Program-made: the position numbers and the translations under genes
DNA from: Diplonema japonicum
Lineage: Eukaryota > Euglenozoa > Diplonemea > Diplonemida > Diplonemidae
Direction: 5' to 3'
Assembly: GCA_964019335.1 (NCBI GenBank)
Contig: OZ025734.1
Span: 248,001 to 312,000, forward strand
Length of the DNA stretch: 64,000 nt
In this document: piece by piece, positions 29,031-40,600 of the stretch
Layout: every line of letters starts with the position of its first letter
Numbering within the stretch: the stretch's first letter is position 1
The notes under the pieces: model-generated
Database searches by the model: none
The model's input: the letters and a program-made list of their open reading frames with translations, nothing else
What the model was told of the DNA's origin: nothing

Positions 29031-30098
29031 TCACTGCCTTTCATCGTGGTCTTCGTACTTCCTTTTCACGCCCCTCTTTTCGGGAGAAGCCTCCTTGCGC
29101 CTTGCCAGAAGAAGTGCCCGAATGGACTCAACGTTGCCCCCCTCAGCCGCGTAGAACAGTGGGGTGTGCCCCTCCCCGTCCCTCACGCAAGGGTCCTGCT
29201 CGTAGGAATCCAGTAGCAGCTGCATCGTCTCAGTACAGCTTTCAGCAGCCATGTGCAAAGGAATGAGCCCCCGATAGTCCCTCACACAAGGGTCCTGCTT
29301 GTACTCATCGATGAGGAGCTTCACCACCTCCAAGCTGCCTCTTGCCGCCCAGTGCAAGGCTGTCTCGCCATCGTTATCCCTCATGTCAGGGTCCACTTTG
29401 CACTCATCGAGGAGGTACCTCAGCACCTCCATGCACCCTTCACTTGCTGCTTCGTGAATGACGGTGCCTCCAATGTCTGACTCGGTGCAAGGGTCAAGCT
29501 TGCACTCTTCGACAAAGTACTTCATCACATCAACTTTGTTGTATATTGCCGCCCTGTGCAAGGGTGTGGTGCCTGTCCCATCCTTCATCCCAGGGTCAAG
29601 TTTGCAGACTTCAGTGAGATACCTGACAACATGCAGCTGTCCCTTCTCTGCTGCGGTGTCCATGGGTGCGAAGCCACCTGTGGTCCTTGAGCCAGGGTTT
29701 TGCTTGTGAACTTCGACAAGGTGCCTCACTGCCTCCAGATGACCAAATTGTGCTGCATACATAATCGGCGTGAGTTTACTGTCCTGGACCGTCAGCTCCT
29801 GCTTGTAAACATTGACGAGACAGTCAATTGCCGCAAGCTTGCCATAACGAGCAGCGAGGTGCAAAGGTGTGGTGCCCTTGGTGTCCCTTGCCCCAGGGTC
29901 CAGCTTGTACTCGTCGATGAGGAGCCTCATGGCAGCGACCTGATCGTGCTTTGCTGCAGTGTGCAAAGCTGTCGAACCACGCGGACCAGTCACACTTCTG
30001 TGAACCCCGTACTTCTGAATGATTGCCTTCATGTGTTGGAGGTTGCCTGTCGCAGCAGCGGACTCCACCTCGCCAAACACTGCATTGTCCTCATCCAT
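29031..30098 (-). CDS. Ankyrin-repeat protein, cluster copy 4
   Basis: 355 residues from the family ATG (MDEDNAVFGEVESA). About nine ankyrin repeats, then the basic tail EKRGVKRKYEDHDERQ. Nearly identical to copy 3 over the shared region and shorter than copies 1 and 2, which contain extra internal blocks of repeats. The block differences fall on repeat boundaries, as expected from unequal crossing-over. This is the cleanest short-form member. Confidence 0.88.
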   Translation of the reverse strand: MDEDNAVFGEVESAAATGNLQHMKAIIQKYGVHRSVTGPRGSTALHTAAKHDQVAAMRLLIDEYKLDPGARDTKGTTPLHLAARYGKLAAIDCLVNVYKQELTVQDSKLTPIMYAAQFGHLEAVRHLVEVHKQNPGSRTTGGFAPMDTAAEKGQLHVVRYLTEVCKLDPGMKDGTGTTPLHRAAIYNKVDVMKYFVEECKLDPCTESDIGGTVIHEAASEGCMEVLRYLLDECKVDPDMRDNDGETALHWAARGSLEVVKLLIDEYKQDPCVRDYRGLIPLHMAAESCTETMQLLLDSYEQDPCVRDGEGHTPLFYAAEGGNVESIRALLLARRKEASPEKRGVKRKYEDHDERQ

Positions 30099-31628
30099 GT
30101 TGCCTGTGCTGCTTGTGGAGGGTGAAGAAGGGGATCAGTGGTTGCTGAAACAATAGTTTCGAGATTGGGGAAAATGCCGAACAAGGCAACAAAACCAAGG
30201 TGCCTCCAAAGATTCTCTCTTTTTCATCTTCTTTTTTTTTTCTTCGATTGCAGCAATGTGCAAGGGCACAACAATCTGACACAAGCGCGAAGACCTAACG
30301 CTGCACAGGTGTCTGTCGCAGCAACGAAAGGCGCTTAAGCTGTGTGGGCCGTCTCTTTTAGGATTCATCTCAGAGAGGACAAGTCACGGTGCACTCCGCA
30401 AAGGGGTCATCAGAGGCCGTGTGCAAAACTCTTATGGTTTTGGTTTTCAGCAACCACGTATCAGAATTTTTACGTAAATCGGTGTTGTTGCTCAGAAGGA
30501 ACCCAACTTTTTCAAAAGAAATATCGATCTCAGCCGGAAGAGGAGAACCTTCATTATTATTTTTATTATTCTTTTTTTTTTTTTTGTTACCAAATATTTA
30601 TCATCCCTCAAAGCAAGACGAAGGATGGGCAGCCTTAGGGAATTGAGGATCGAAAAGTCAAAAAAAAAAATGCAGGTGAAGAAGTTGCGGTTGCCAGCAC
30701 TGCCGAGGTGGATGATAACGAGGGTGACACGAGTAACGATAATACGGCCGGTGCAATAAAAAAAGATTTTATTCTTCTTTTTTTTTTTTTTTTTTTTTTT
30801 CTACGAAGCCAGCATTAAAAAAAAACTTTTTAAAAAAAAAATATGAAAGTAGTTCCAGACGAAGAGAGGTGTCGAAAGAAAAGGGGGATTTGGGGAGGGG
30901 GGGTGGGCCACATATTGTATATTTCTTTAGTGCTTAAGAGTGGTTTCCCCACTCACAGGGTGGTTGTGAAAACGAAACTCATCTTTGAAAGGGGGGAGGG
31001 GGGGTGGCGGCTAAAATTAAAAAAAAAAGCGGGGTTTCCCAATCTATTCTTTATTTCCTCGGACCGCTCTATGCCGTCCACAAGCCATATTGCAGCCCAA
31101 GTTGTGGGGATGGCTGGGGGGGGGGGGGGGGGTACAAACATTTACTTGCTCTTTATCTCCGTTCAGAATTCGGAATAAAAAAAAAAAAGAAAAAAGGAAG
31201 ATGGGAAACAGGGCAGGAAGAAGGCCGCCAAGGGAAAACATCAGGGAGAAGGGGGATAATAATAAAATAAATAAATAAATAAAAACTTTTTTTTTTCCTT
31301 CTTTTTTTTTTGTTGAGGGTCTGTCCTAGCTGAGAGGGAATAAATGAAAAAACGAAGAGAAAGAGAAAAAAAAAAAGAGAAAGAGAAAGAGAAAGAGGGG
31401 GGGGAAACCCCCCCCTCGCACCCCCCCCCCCCCCCCATCTTCCTCCATTGCTTTCTTTCTTTATTTGTTCTTTTCAAAGAAAAAAAAAACAGCAATATTT
31501 TTTTTTCTTCCTGAAATAGAGTATCTGGGTGGGGGGGGGGGGGGTCTATTTTTCCATTTTTTCTTTTCGTTCATTTTGATTCTTTGATTGCATATTTACT
31601 AAGATTTCGCACGACGAGCCCACCCCCC
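30099..31628. other. Intergenic: dispersed repeat copy 2 and homopolymers
   Basis: 30283-30556 is a copy of the two-part dispersed repeat, with its own variable middle. From 30600 to 31620 the sequence is A/T and G/C homopolymer-rich (G runs near 31109-31132 and 31531-31546). No gene is supported. Confidence 0.7.
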
Positions 31629-34600
31629 TCACCTCGGTGACTCTACTCTGGTTATATGAACATTCTCCAGCGTTTGAATAGAGGCCCTTCTGTCAGCCTG
31701 TCTGGCAATGTTTCCTAGTGAAGAAGAGTGGCGCCTAAGGGAGCCGAGCCCGCTCAGTGACGGGCCTGCCCGTCCAGCACCGCGCGACACGGTGGGGGAG
31801 TCGCCAAAAGGCAGCTGGTTTGTGGAAGCAGACGGATACAGTTTGCTGGCCATCCGCAACTGCGCCTGCGTGCCCATTCTGGGAAGCTCACCCTTCCCGT
31901 CCCCTTGTGATGGTTTCACCAAGACAGTCGCACGCCCTCCCGCACCTGCTCTATTGATGCCTAAGACAAGCGGTTCCCACTGCCCCTTCTGGTCCCTCTT
32001 CACATTTCGCAGCACATCGTTGAACTCAGACTTCGAAGAGATCGCTCTGTTGTTCACCGTCAACAACACATCACCTTTTATTTTTATTTACTTTTTTTTT
32101 TTTTTTTTTTTTTCATACCAACACGCAGCCCAGTCTCCAGTGCAGGTGCTGCGACACCAGCGACCTTCATTCCACTGACCTTGCCGGCCCCAAGTTGAGC
32201 CATGGGTTCCAAAGTGATACCCACGCCAGGTAGTTCGTAGTTCTGAGAGAATCCCTTAGAGTGAACGCCCTCTGTTGTTTCATGCTCGCTGTCGGAGGAC
32301 TCGTTCTGTAAAACAGGAGGTTTCAGTCTTGCAACGGACACCCTTCGCGTGTGCTCGTTCGGCTTCGTGCTTGGCGATCTGTTCATGAATGTGGTCGATG
32401 CCTCCAGGTTGATGCCTGTCGGGGATCTTGCAGGCGAGCGGCCTGGAGAGACAGGCTTGAGGTGTGGAGAGGCAGCCCTGACCTGTAAATGCCCGCCTCT
32501 CCCGCCAAGCAAGGATGCGCCCTTGTACGTGCCCATGTCTCTTTCGTCGCCGCGGCGTGCTTTCATCTGCTCGGACCTTCTGTTGATGTCTGTGACCGCG
32601 CCTAGACGCATTTTGAGCTGGTTCCCCCTCACCTTCATCTTCTGCTTACGCTGTCGCGGCTGGAACAGGTCGTAGATTGTCACGATCACCGGGTTCTGAA
32701 CGGTGGTGAATAACGGCCACTGGTGGTGGTTCTCGATCTCTTCCTGTTTTTATTTTTTTTATTTTTTTTTTTTTTTTAAACCCGTACCATGTCAGTAAAA
32801 TCGCCCTTTCTCTGCATCTGTAGCAGAACCTGTTCTACAGGTCCGCGGAACTTCAAGAAATGCCTCACAGCCGCACGGAATTCTGATATCTGTGTTGGAA
32901 AAAAAGAAATTATGGGGGAGGAAGAAAAAAAAGAAATTAGGTTTCAACACATACACTTCTAAACCCGTCGGAGTCGAAAAAGTGTACAGGCTTCTGGCCA
33001 GGACCGCTTTCTTTGAAGAAGATGTAGGAGGTTTCCACGGGGGCCGGCACGGCAACGGGTTTCACTTCCTCGTCACCTTCGTCACCGGCCTTCAACATGT
33101 CTTGGAAGTCCTCCAGCCCGCCCTTGGAGCTCCATCCCTGCGGCTTTTGCTGTGTGTTTTTTTTTTTTTTTTTTTTTCCCCGTTATTAAATTGTGCTTTT
33201 GATATTTTACCTTCAAGGCGGCGTAGCCCTCAGTGTCACCGTCGGGTGCGAAGCCCTCTACAGCTGGCACGATCCCAACCAGCCACCTGCAAAGGGTTGT
33301 GTTTTTTTATTTATTTTTTTGTTTTTTTCTGCATACGCATCTTCGTCTTCCTCCTTCTGCTGTGCCGTCGCGTCGTCCCATGCTTCGCATGTGAATTCCT
33401 CCTTCCGTTTCGCGTCACTGTTGTTGTTCTGGTAATATGTAAAGATTGCAACATACGCTTTGGGCTTGGGAGGTGGCCACGGCACCCCCAGCGGGTATCC
33501 CAAGGGTGGGTTCATCGGCCAATCCTCGCCCGGCTTTGGTATGATGTCCAACCATTCCTTCGGGGGGTCTTTCCCTCCTAGGGCCACCTTCAGCCACTCT
33601 GCGGGGGGCAGGTCGTTGTTCAAGGCGGACCGAAGCTGCGTCTGAGGGTCGAGGGCGTCGTTGTTGCCTGCGAAGGCGAGGTTGATCCACACAGCCTCCA
33701 GGTCTTCCTCTTCATTCTTGCCCACATCCTCGCCCGGAGCATGTACGGCAAGAGTAGGCCCGTGTCTTGCTCCTACGCTGGGTCCACGCTTCCTCCTTGC
33801 CGGCACAGCCAAGCCCTTCTTCATTGGGGGTGCGCTCGGCTCCGCCTTGTCCTGCAGCGCGACCTTCGGCACTGGCGGCGGCCACGGTGAGTCAACAGGG
33901 TACCCTGCAGGCCTCTGCTCCGGCCATTTTTCCCCGGGCTTCGTCGGCATCAGTTTCAGCCACGCGTCTTCAACTTCGCTCTTGTCGGTGGCAAGCTTCA
34001 GCCACTCCGCAGCGGGCAGATCGCCATGCATGGCAGCTTGCGCCATTTCTGGTGCAGGTGCGTCCAACGCCAGCTTCAGCCACTCAACAGGCACTTCCTG
34101 GTCTACGTCGCCCTCCTTCGCCGACACCGTCACAGTCGCTTTCGGTTGCTGTTTCTTCGCTACACTCGGCCCTCTCGTACGCTTCTTAGGCGGTGCCAGC
34201 TGTGTCTTGGGCGCAGGCTTGATGTACGGTGGTGGCGGCCACGGCAGCTCAGCCGGGTAGCCTAGCGGTTTGTTCGGCGGGAATGTGCCGTCAGGCCTTT
34301 GACACTTCAGCCAGTCGGCAGGCGGATCGGCACCATTCAGTGCAATCTTCAGCCATTCCTGAGGAAGCAACTCGCAGTTCTTCGCCTTGCGCAGTGTTTC
34401 GTCATCAACCCCTTTGCTCACCAGCAACCGGAGCCATTCCACAGCCAGATCGTCGTCCTTTGCCTTTACCTCCTGCTTCGGGGGAGGCCATGGGAGGTTC
34501 GACGGGTAGTCTGCAGGTCTTGGGCGCCACGAGCCATCGGTACGCTGCAGTTGCAGCCATTCAGGAGGCGGCGCCTTGCCGTCCAATCCTATCTTGAGCC

Positions 34601-37600
34601 ACTCTGCTGGGGCAAGTTCGCCTTTCCTCGCCTTGTCCATCTGCTCATCTGCGATACCCTTTTTGCACGCGACGGCAAGCCATTCCACGGCCAAGTCTTC
34701 GTCGGGGTTCTTCGGCTTTGGTGGCGGCCAGGGAGCAGTGGCGGGGTACCCTGCAGGGCGCTGCTCTGGGTAGTTGCCGTCGGGGTTGAGAGTGAGCCAC
34801 TCGAAGGGGAGATGGTGGTCGGGATTGTCGAGGGCTAGCTTTAGCCAGTCACGCGGGCCGAATTCACCTGTAAGCATCCTGCGCAAGCCGTCAGAAGAGA
34901 GTTTGCCTTCCTTTTCGCGGTCGTAGGCGAGTTTGATCCACTCAACGGGTATGTCATTGAAGTTCGACTGTACCCCAACGCTCTTGGGTGGCGGCCATAG
35001 TGCGTCGGCAGGGTATCCCGCGGGCCGTTGTGAGGGGAAGTTTCCATCAGGGCCCAGCTTCAGCCACTCCGGGTCGGGGTCCCTTCCGAGAGCGATCTTG
35101 AGCCACTCGGCAGGTGACAGCTCGCTGTCGAGGCCCCTGCGCAGGTCCTCGTCTGTCATGCCCAACTCCTTTTGCTTGTCGAACATTATCTGCACCCACT
35201 CCACAGGGATCTCATCGTCAATAACACGCGGCGAGTAGTTGTTCGGCATTGGCGGCGGCCACGGCGCTGTCTCTGGGTACCCTGCTGGCCTTTGTTCGGG
35301 GAACTCTCCGTTCTTGTCGAGCGCCAACCAATGCGGCTGCGGATCATCTCCCGTCGCGAGCTTCAGCCATTCTTCAGGAGGCAGCTCACCCTTCAGCACT
35401 TTCATTTTTTGCACGTTTGGAACATCTGGGCGGAAGGCCACCTTCAGCCACTCCACAGGAAGATCGTCTTTCTTCCGTGCAGGTGTTGGCACCCCCTTTG
35501 GAGGGGGCCACGGTAGGTTGATGGGATACCCCTTAGGTCTATTATAGAAAGTACCGTCAGGCTTTGTTCTAAGCCATTCTACGGGTGGGTCTTTGTCGAG
35601 GGCGATCTTGAGCCACTCGGCTGATGTGAGCTCGTCGCGGTTGGCCTTCTGCATGGTGGGCGCGTTGATCTTACGCTCGAAGTACCTCTCGAATGCGATG
35701 TTGAGCCACTCAACAGGAACTGTGGACTTCTTTTCTTTTGCGACCCTAGCCTTCATGGATTTTGCCCTAGTGAGCGGGACTGGCGCCGGTGGCGGCCAAG
35801 GAAGATTCTGGGGGTAGTTCCTGGGACGCAGCTTCTGGTAGTTCCCATCCGAGTCAAGCTTCAGCCATTCCGGGTCCAGCTCTCTACCGTCCAAGCCGAT
35901 CTGAAGCCATTCCGCCGGCTCCAACTCACCGTGCATTGCCTTCTTCTGAATACCCAGTGGCAACGGCTTGGGAGGGTCCATTGCAATCTTCAGCCAATCG
36001 ACAGGAATGTCATCATCAGGGTCATGAGCAGTGGCTTTTGGCTTCGGGGGTGGCCAAGGAACGTTGGCAGGGTAGTTCGAAGGCCGCTCTGCAGGGAATT
36101 CACCATTTAGGTCCAGCTTCAGCCACTCGGGGTCCAGATCGTCACCGAATTGGAGCTTCAGCCACTCTGCAGGCTCGAGCTCTCCTTTAACTGCAAGCTT
36201 CAGCTTCTCTGTCGGCGCGTTTTCGTTTTCGAATGCGAGGCGTAGCCAGTCGGCTTCAAGATCGTCTTCCGCTTGCGGGCGCTTTTTGGTCTTAGCGTTT
36301 GCCTTCGGTTTCGGTGGTGGCCACGGCATGGTGGGTGGGTACAATGCAGGGCGCTCGGCCGGCCAATCTTCGTCGGGCTGTGGGATGATCTTGAGCAGCT
36401 CTGCAGGCGGGTCGCCGTTCATGGCGATACGCAGCCACTCTGCAGGGTCGAGATTCCCGTCCATTGCTGCCTGAAGCATTTCGGGCTCCAGATCCTCATC
36501 CTGGAAAGCTAACCTTAGCCACTCCACAGGCACTGCCTCTTCATCTGGTTTGTACCCCTTCGGTTTGGGCGGTGGCCACGGCGCGTCTTTTGGATACCCC
36601 TTGGGTGCTTCCTTTGGCCAGTCCCCGCCTGGTGGTGGCACTATCGACAACCATTCAGCGGGTGGTGTTCCATTCTTTGCTGCGATCTTCAGCCATTCAG
36701 CGGGTGTCATGTCCCCAAGCGCGATCTTTTTGATGTCATCGGGAGACGCGTTGTTCTTGAAGGCGACGTTCAGCCACTCGACAGGAAGGTCTACATGCGG
36801 TACTTTGTCGGGTGCGGGGGGCGGCCATTGCAGGTGCGCAGGCCAGTTCTCAGGGGGTGTCGGACCCCACGTCTTGCCATCTTTTGGTATGATGTTGAGC
36901 CATTCCTCAGGGATGTCGTCGCCACCTGCAGCGATTCTCAGCCACTCTGCCGGCGGCATCGCTTCGCCCATTTTCAGATTTTTAAGCTGATCGCGGAACT
37001 TTTCGTCATTCGCCATAAGCTTCAACCACTCTGCGGGTAGGTCTTCATTGGGGCCTTTCTTCGTCTGCGGAGGTGGCCACGGCATGTCCTTCGGCCAATT
37101 AATTGGTGGCTGCTCGGGCCACAACCCCCCCGGGGGAGGGGCTATGTTGAGCCACTCAGCTGGAGGTGTTTTGTTTTTATTTGCAATCTTCAGCCATTCA
37201 ACAGGTGTCATGTTCCCAAGCGCGATCTTTTTGATGTCCTCGGGAGGCGCGTTGTTCTTGAAGGCGACGTTCAGCCACTCGACAGGAAGGTCTTTCGGTA
37301 CCTTGTCAGGTGCAGGGGGCGGCCACTGCAAGTGCGCAGGCCAGTTCGGAGGTGCTGTTGGGCCCCAAGTGCCCCCATCTTTCGGTAAAATATTGAGCCA
37401 CTCTGCAGGGATATCACCACCGCCTGCTGCAATCTTCAACCACTCAGCGGGTGGCAGTCCATCAAGCTTCATGTTCTTCATTGCGTCAGCGAACTTCTTG
37501 TCCTTGACCATAATCTTGAGCCACTCGGCGGGGAGGTCTTCCTTGGGACCTTTCTTAGGTGCAGGTGGTGGCCACGGAGCGTTCTTCGGCCAGTTGATCG

Positions 37601-40600
37601 GCGGCTCTTCAGGCCACAAGCCCCCTGGAGGTGGCACGATGCCTAACCATTCCGCAGGAATCTCGTCCTTGTCAAGGGCAATTTTAAGCCATTCTGCAGC
37701 CGGGAGCTGGTTCTTGATTGCGAGTTTGATGTAATCCGGGTTGAGGTCGTCGCCTGCGAGAAGAAGTTTCAGCCATTCCGCGTCGAGGTCGGGTTCCTTC
37801 GTGTGCCCGATCCTTGGAGGGGGCCATGGAAGTTTCTTGGGCCAGCCGATGGGAGGTTCTTCAGGCCAGAGCTCGTTGTCGGGGGGAACGACATTGAGCC
37901 ACTCTGCAGGGAGGTCGCCTTCGCCGTGTGCGATCTTGAGCCATTCAGCAGGAGGGAGCTGGCCGTTCAGTGCAAGTCGAACCCAGTCAGCGGGTTTCCC
38001 GTTGGGGAAGCCGAGGTTGAGCCATTCAGCAGGCCATTGCTCGGGGTCGAGCATGTCAGGAAGGGGCCCGAAGTTGGGCATTGCCATCGTTTCGTAGTCG
38101 GGCGGTGAGAGCAACATGTCGTTTACGTCGTCGCCGTTGGGCATATAAATTTGTGTTCCCTTCTCTTCGCCCCACATGTGCGTGCCGAGCCCGCGGCCGC
38201 CATCTTCAGTTTGCATGATCATGTCGAAGTGGATCCTTCCCTTCTTGGCCTCCTGCTCCTCGTTCTTCGATCTCGACGCGATGTACGTTGTCTGTGTGGC
38301 GTTCTTCCTGGCAAAGTACTTCCCTACGTTCCAGATCAGCCACAATATAAGGTCGATGAGCGCTCTGATCAGCAGCAGAATCAAGCAGAAGAAATACTGG
38401 AACAGTACAATGATCATAGCAAGACTCCTCCTGCAGAAGATGTAGTACGCGAAGGCGAACAAGTACTGTTCTCTGCGGTCCTTCAGAAGCATCAGCAAGC
38501 TCTTCTCACGCTGGTGGTCGATCTTGGGGGAGTTGAAACAATCCCTGCCGAGGAGGTAAGGCCCGAAGCATGCCCAGAACGAGAACTTCATGCCGAGGAC
38601 AAGGTGTACGAACCAGTACACCATGAAGATGGTGGGGAAGAAGGTGGCGGAGTTACCGAGCATCTCAACAACTCTGATGAACATGACAAGGTACACCACA
38701 ACCCTGGTCAGGATCACAACCGGGACAACGTCAGTGAGGCAGAGGATGTAGTCCCATGTGAAGAGGAATAGTAAGAAGAGAACCTCCCACATGATGTCCT
38801 GCCACAAGGAGAAGAACACAAACAACCAGATGGCCATGTTCAAGATGGAGAAACAGAACCTTCCCATACTGCTGGTGCCCCTGTACTCAAGAATGATCGA
38901 CACCTTGTAGTGATGCAGCAGGGACTCTGTCTTGTCTCTTTCCAAGTTGTGCGTTGAATCGTAGAACTCCACTTCACGGACAGCACGCGAGCGGCGCAGC
39001 GCATAGGCGAACTGAATGTACGCCTCAGCTTGCGCGTCACGTGAGTTGTATTGGGTGTTCCGCCTCCCTCTGAAATCTCCGTCCTGCTTCGCAATCTGGT
39101 CAAGCTTCTCGCTGGGCAGATAGTCCATCGCATGCTTCAGCCCGTAGCTTTCCAGCTGCGCAGACTTCCCTTCCACCATGAAGTAGATCAACACAAACTC
39201 TTCATACGTCGCCTGGTTAATGCTCAACGCGTTCATGTACTCCTCAATCTCAGAGATGTCCACACGAATACCCCTCGACAAAAGCCCCATGAATATCAAG
39301 TCTGGGCCGATTAGGCCCCTCATGCCGCCTCTGATATCCAGCTTTCTGAACACCTCTTTTAGGGTCTGCATAAGGTGCGACGACACGCCCCTGTTCAGGA
39401 AGTGGTCTTCATTGAGCTCGCTGTCGCTTAGAAGGTCGTCTTCCTGCTTCTTCATTCTTGCCGTGGGCACGCTGCGAGATGTTTGCTTGTCTTCGATGTT
39501 GTGCAGTTCGGCGAAGTTGGCGCCAGCACGGGCGGTTTTGGGGGCGCTGCCACCGGGGCTGCCCTCGACGTGCTCGTACTCGACGAAGGTCGGCTCCGTT
39601 GATGGCTTCCAAAGACCTTCCTGGCGTTCGACTGTCACCTTCTGAGGTGCCAGAGGGGCATCGGTCTCATTTACCTTGGGGAACACGACGTTGTAGTCCT
39701 CTTGGTCACTGTCGTACTCGTCGTCATCGTCACCGGGAAGCGTGATGCGGTTCGACTGCAACGGGACATGCGGCTCTGTGTCGCTGTCGGTGATCTTCGT
39801 GCTCTCCACGCTAGAGGAATCGTCCGTAAGAGCCTGCCGCCCCGTCACAGCACCCGACGTTGTCGTCGGCTTGCTGGAGTGCGGGTGGCCTATCTTGGGC
39901 GACCCTGCCGTGTTCGGCCCCTGAATATCCCTGTTCTTCTTCACCATAGCGTTGAACAGTTCTGCCATCCTCTTCTTCTCCACACCCTTGCCGCCCGGGG
40001 AGTTCTCCTTCCCTCCAGGCGACATCGGAAGGATCGGGTCCTTCTTGCTCTTGATCTGCTGGATCGCGTCGCCCCACACCCATGAAAAGAAGCGGAGCAG
40101 ATCCTTCGTGATGCCCGCTACAGAAAGCGAAGGGTTGAACATGCAAGGGGTCACCATCCACCCGATAGCTACACCCCAGTGGAAGAAAGTGCGGAGGAAA
40201 GACTGCCCCGAAGGGCGAGGGTGAAGGTCCATGTAGAGGACGATGATGGCGAGTAAGAGACTTCCGTACATAAAGTGCGTGTGCGAGTAGAGCCTCCACA
40301 TGTGGCGGAAAGACCTACGGAACAGAGGGTCCATTCTACCGGTGGCAACATAGAGCCCAGCACCATTGAAGACGGAGCTCCAGAAGTAGTGGTACTTAGT
40401 GAGGGTGACGAACAGGAAGAAGGATGTGACACCAGTGAAGTCAATGAGCCACTGGAACAGACCCCATACACCGTAGTCGAGGATGAGCTGTACACCAAGA
40501 GGAGCGCCTTCGAGAAGCGTCATCTGGACCATCCACTCGCTTCCGTAAGGCGAGCCATCGCGCTGGAGTTCGTAGTCGGTCTTCCCCGCCAGAGTCAGCG

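Noticed and set aside
38151-38771. Plus-strand open frames across the giant gene
   Set aside because: Shadows of GC-rich minus-strand coding; translated products are His/Arg/Val-rich without motifs.
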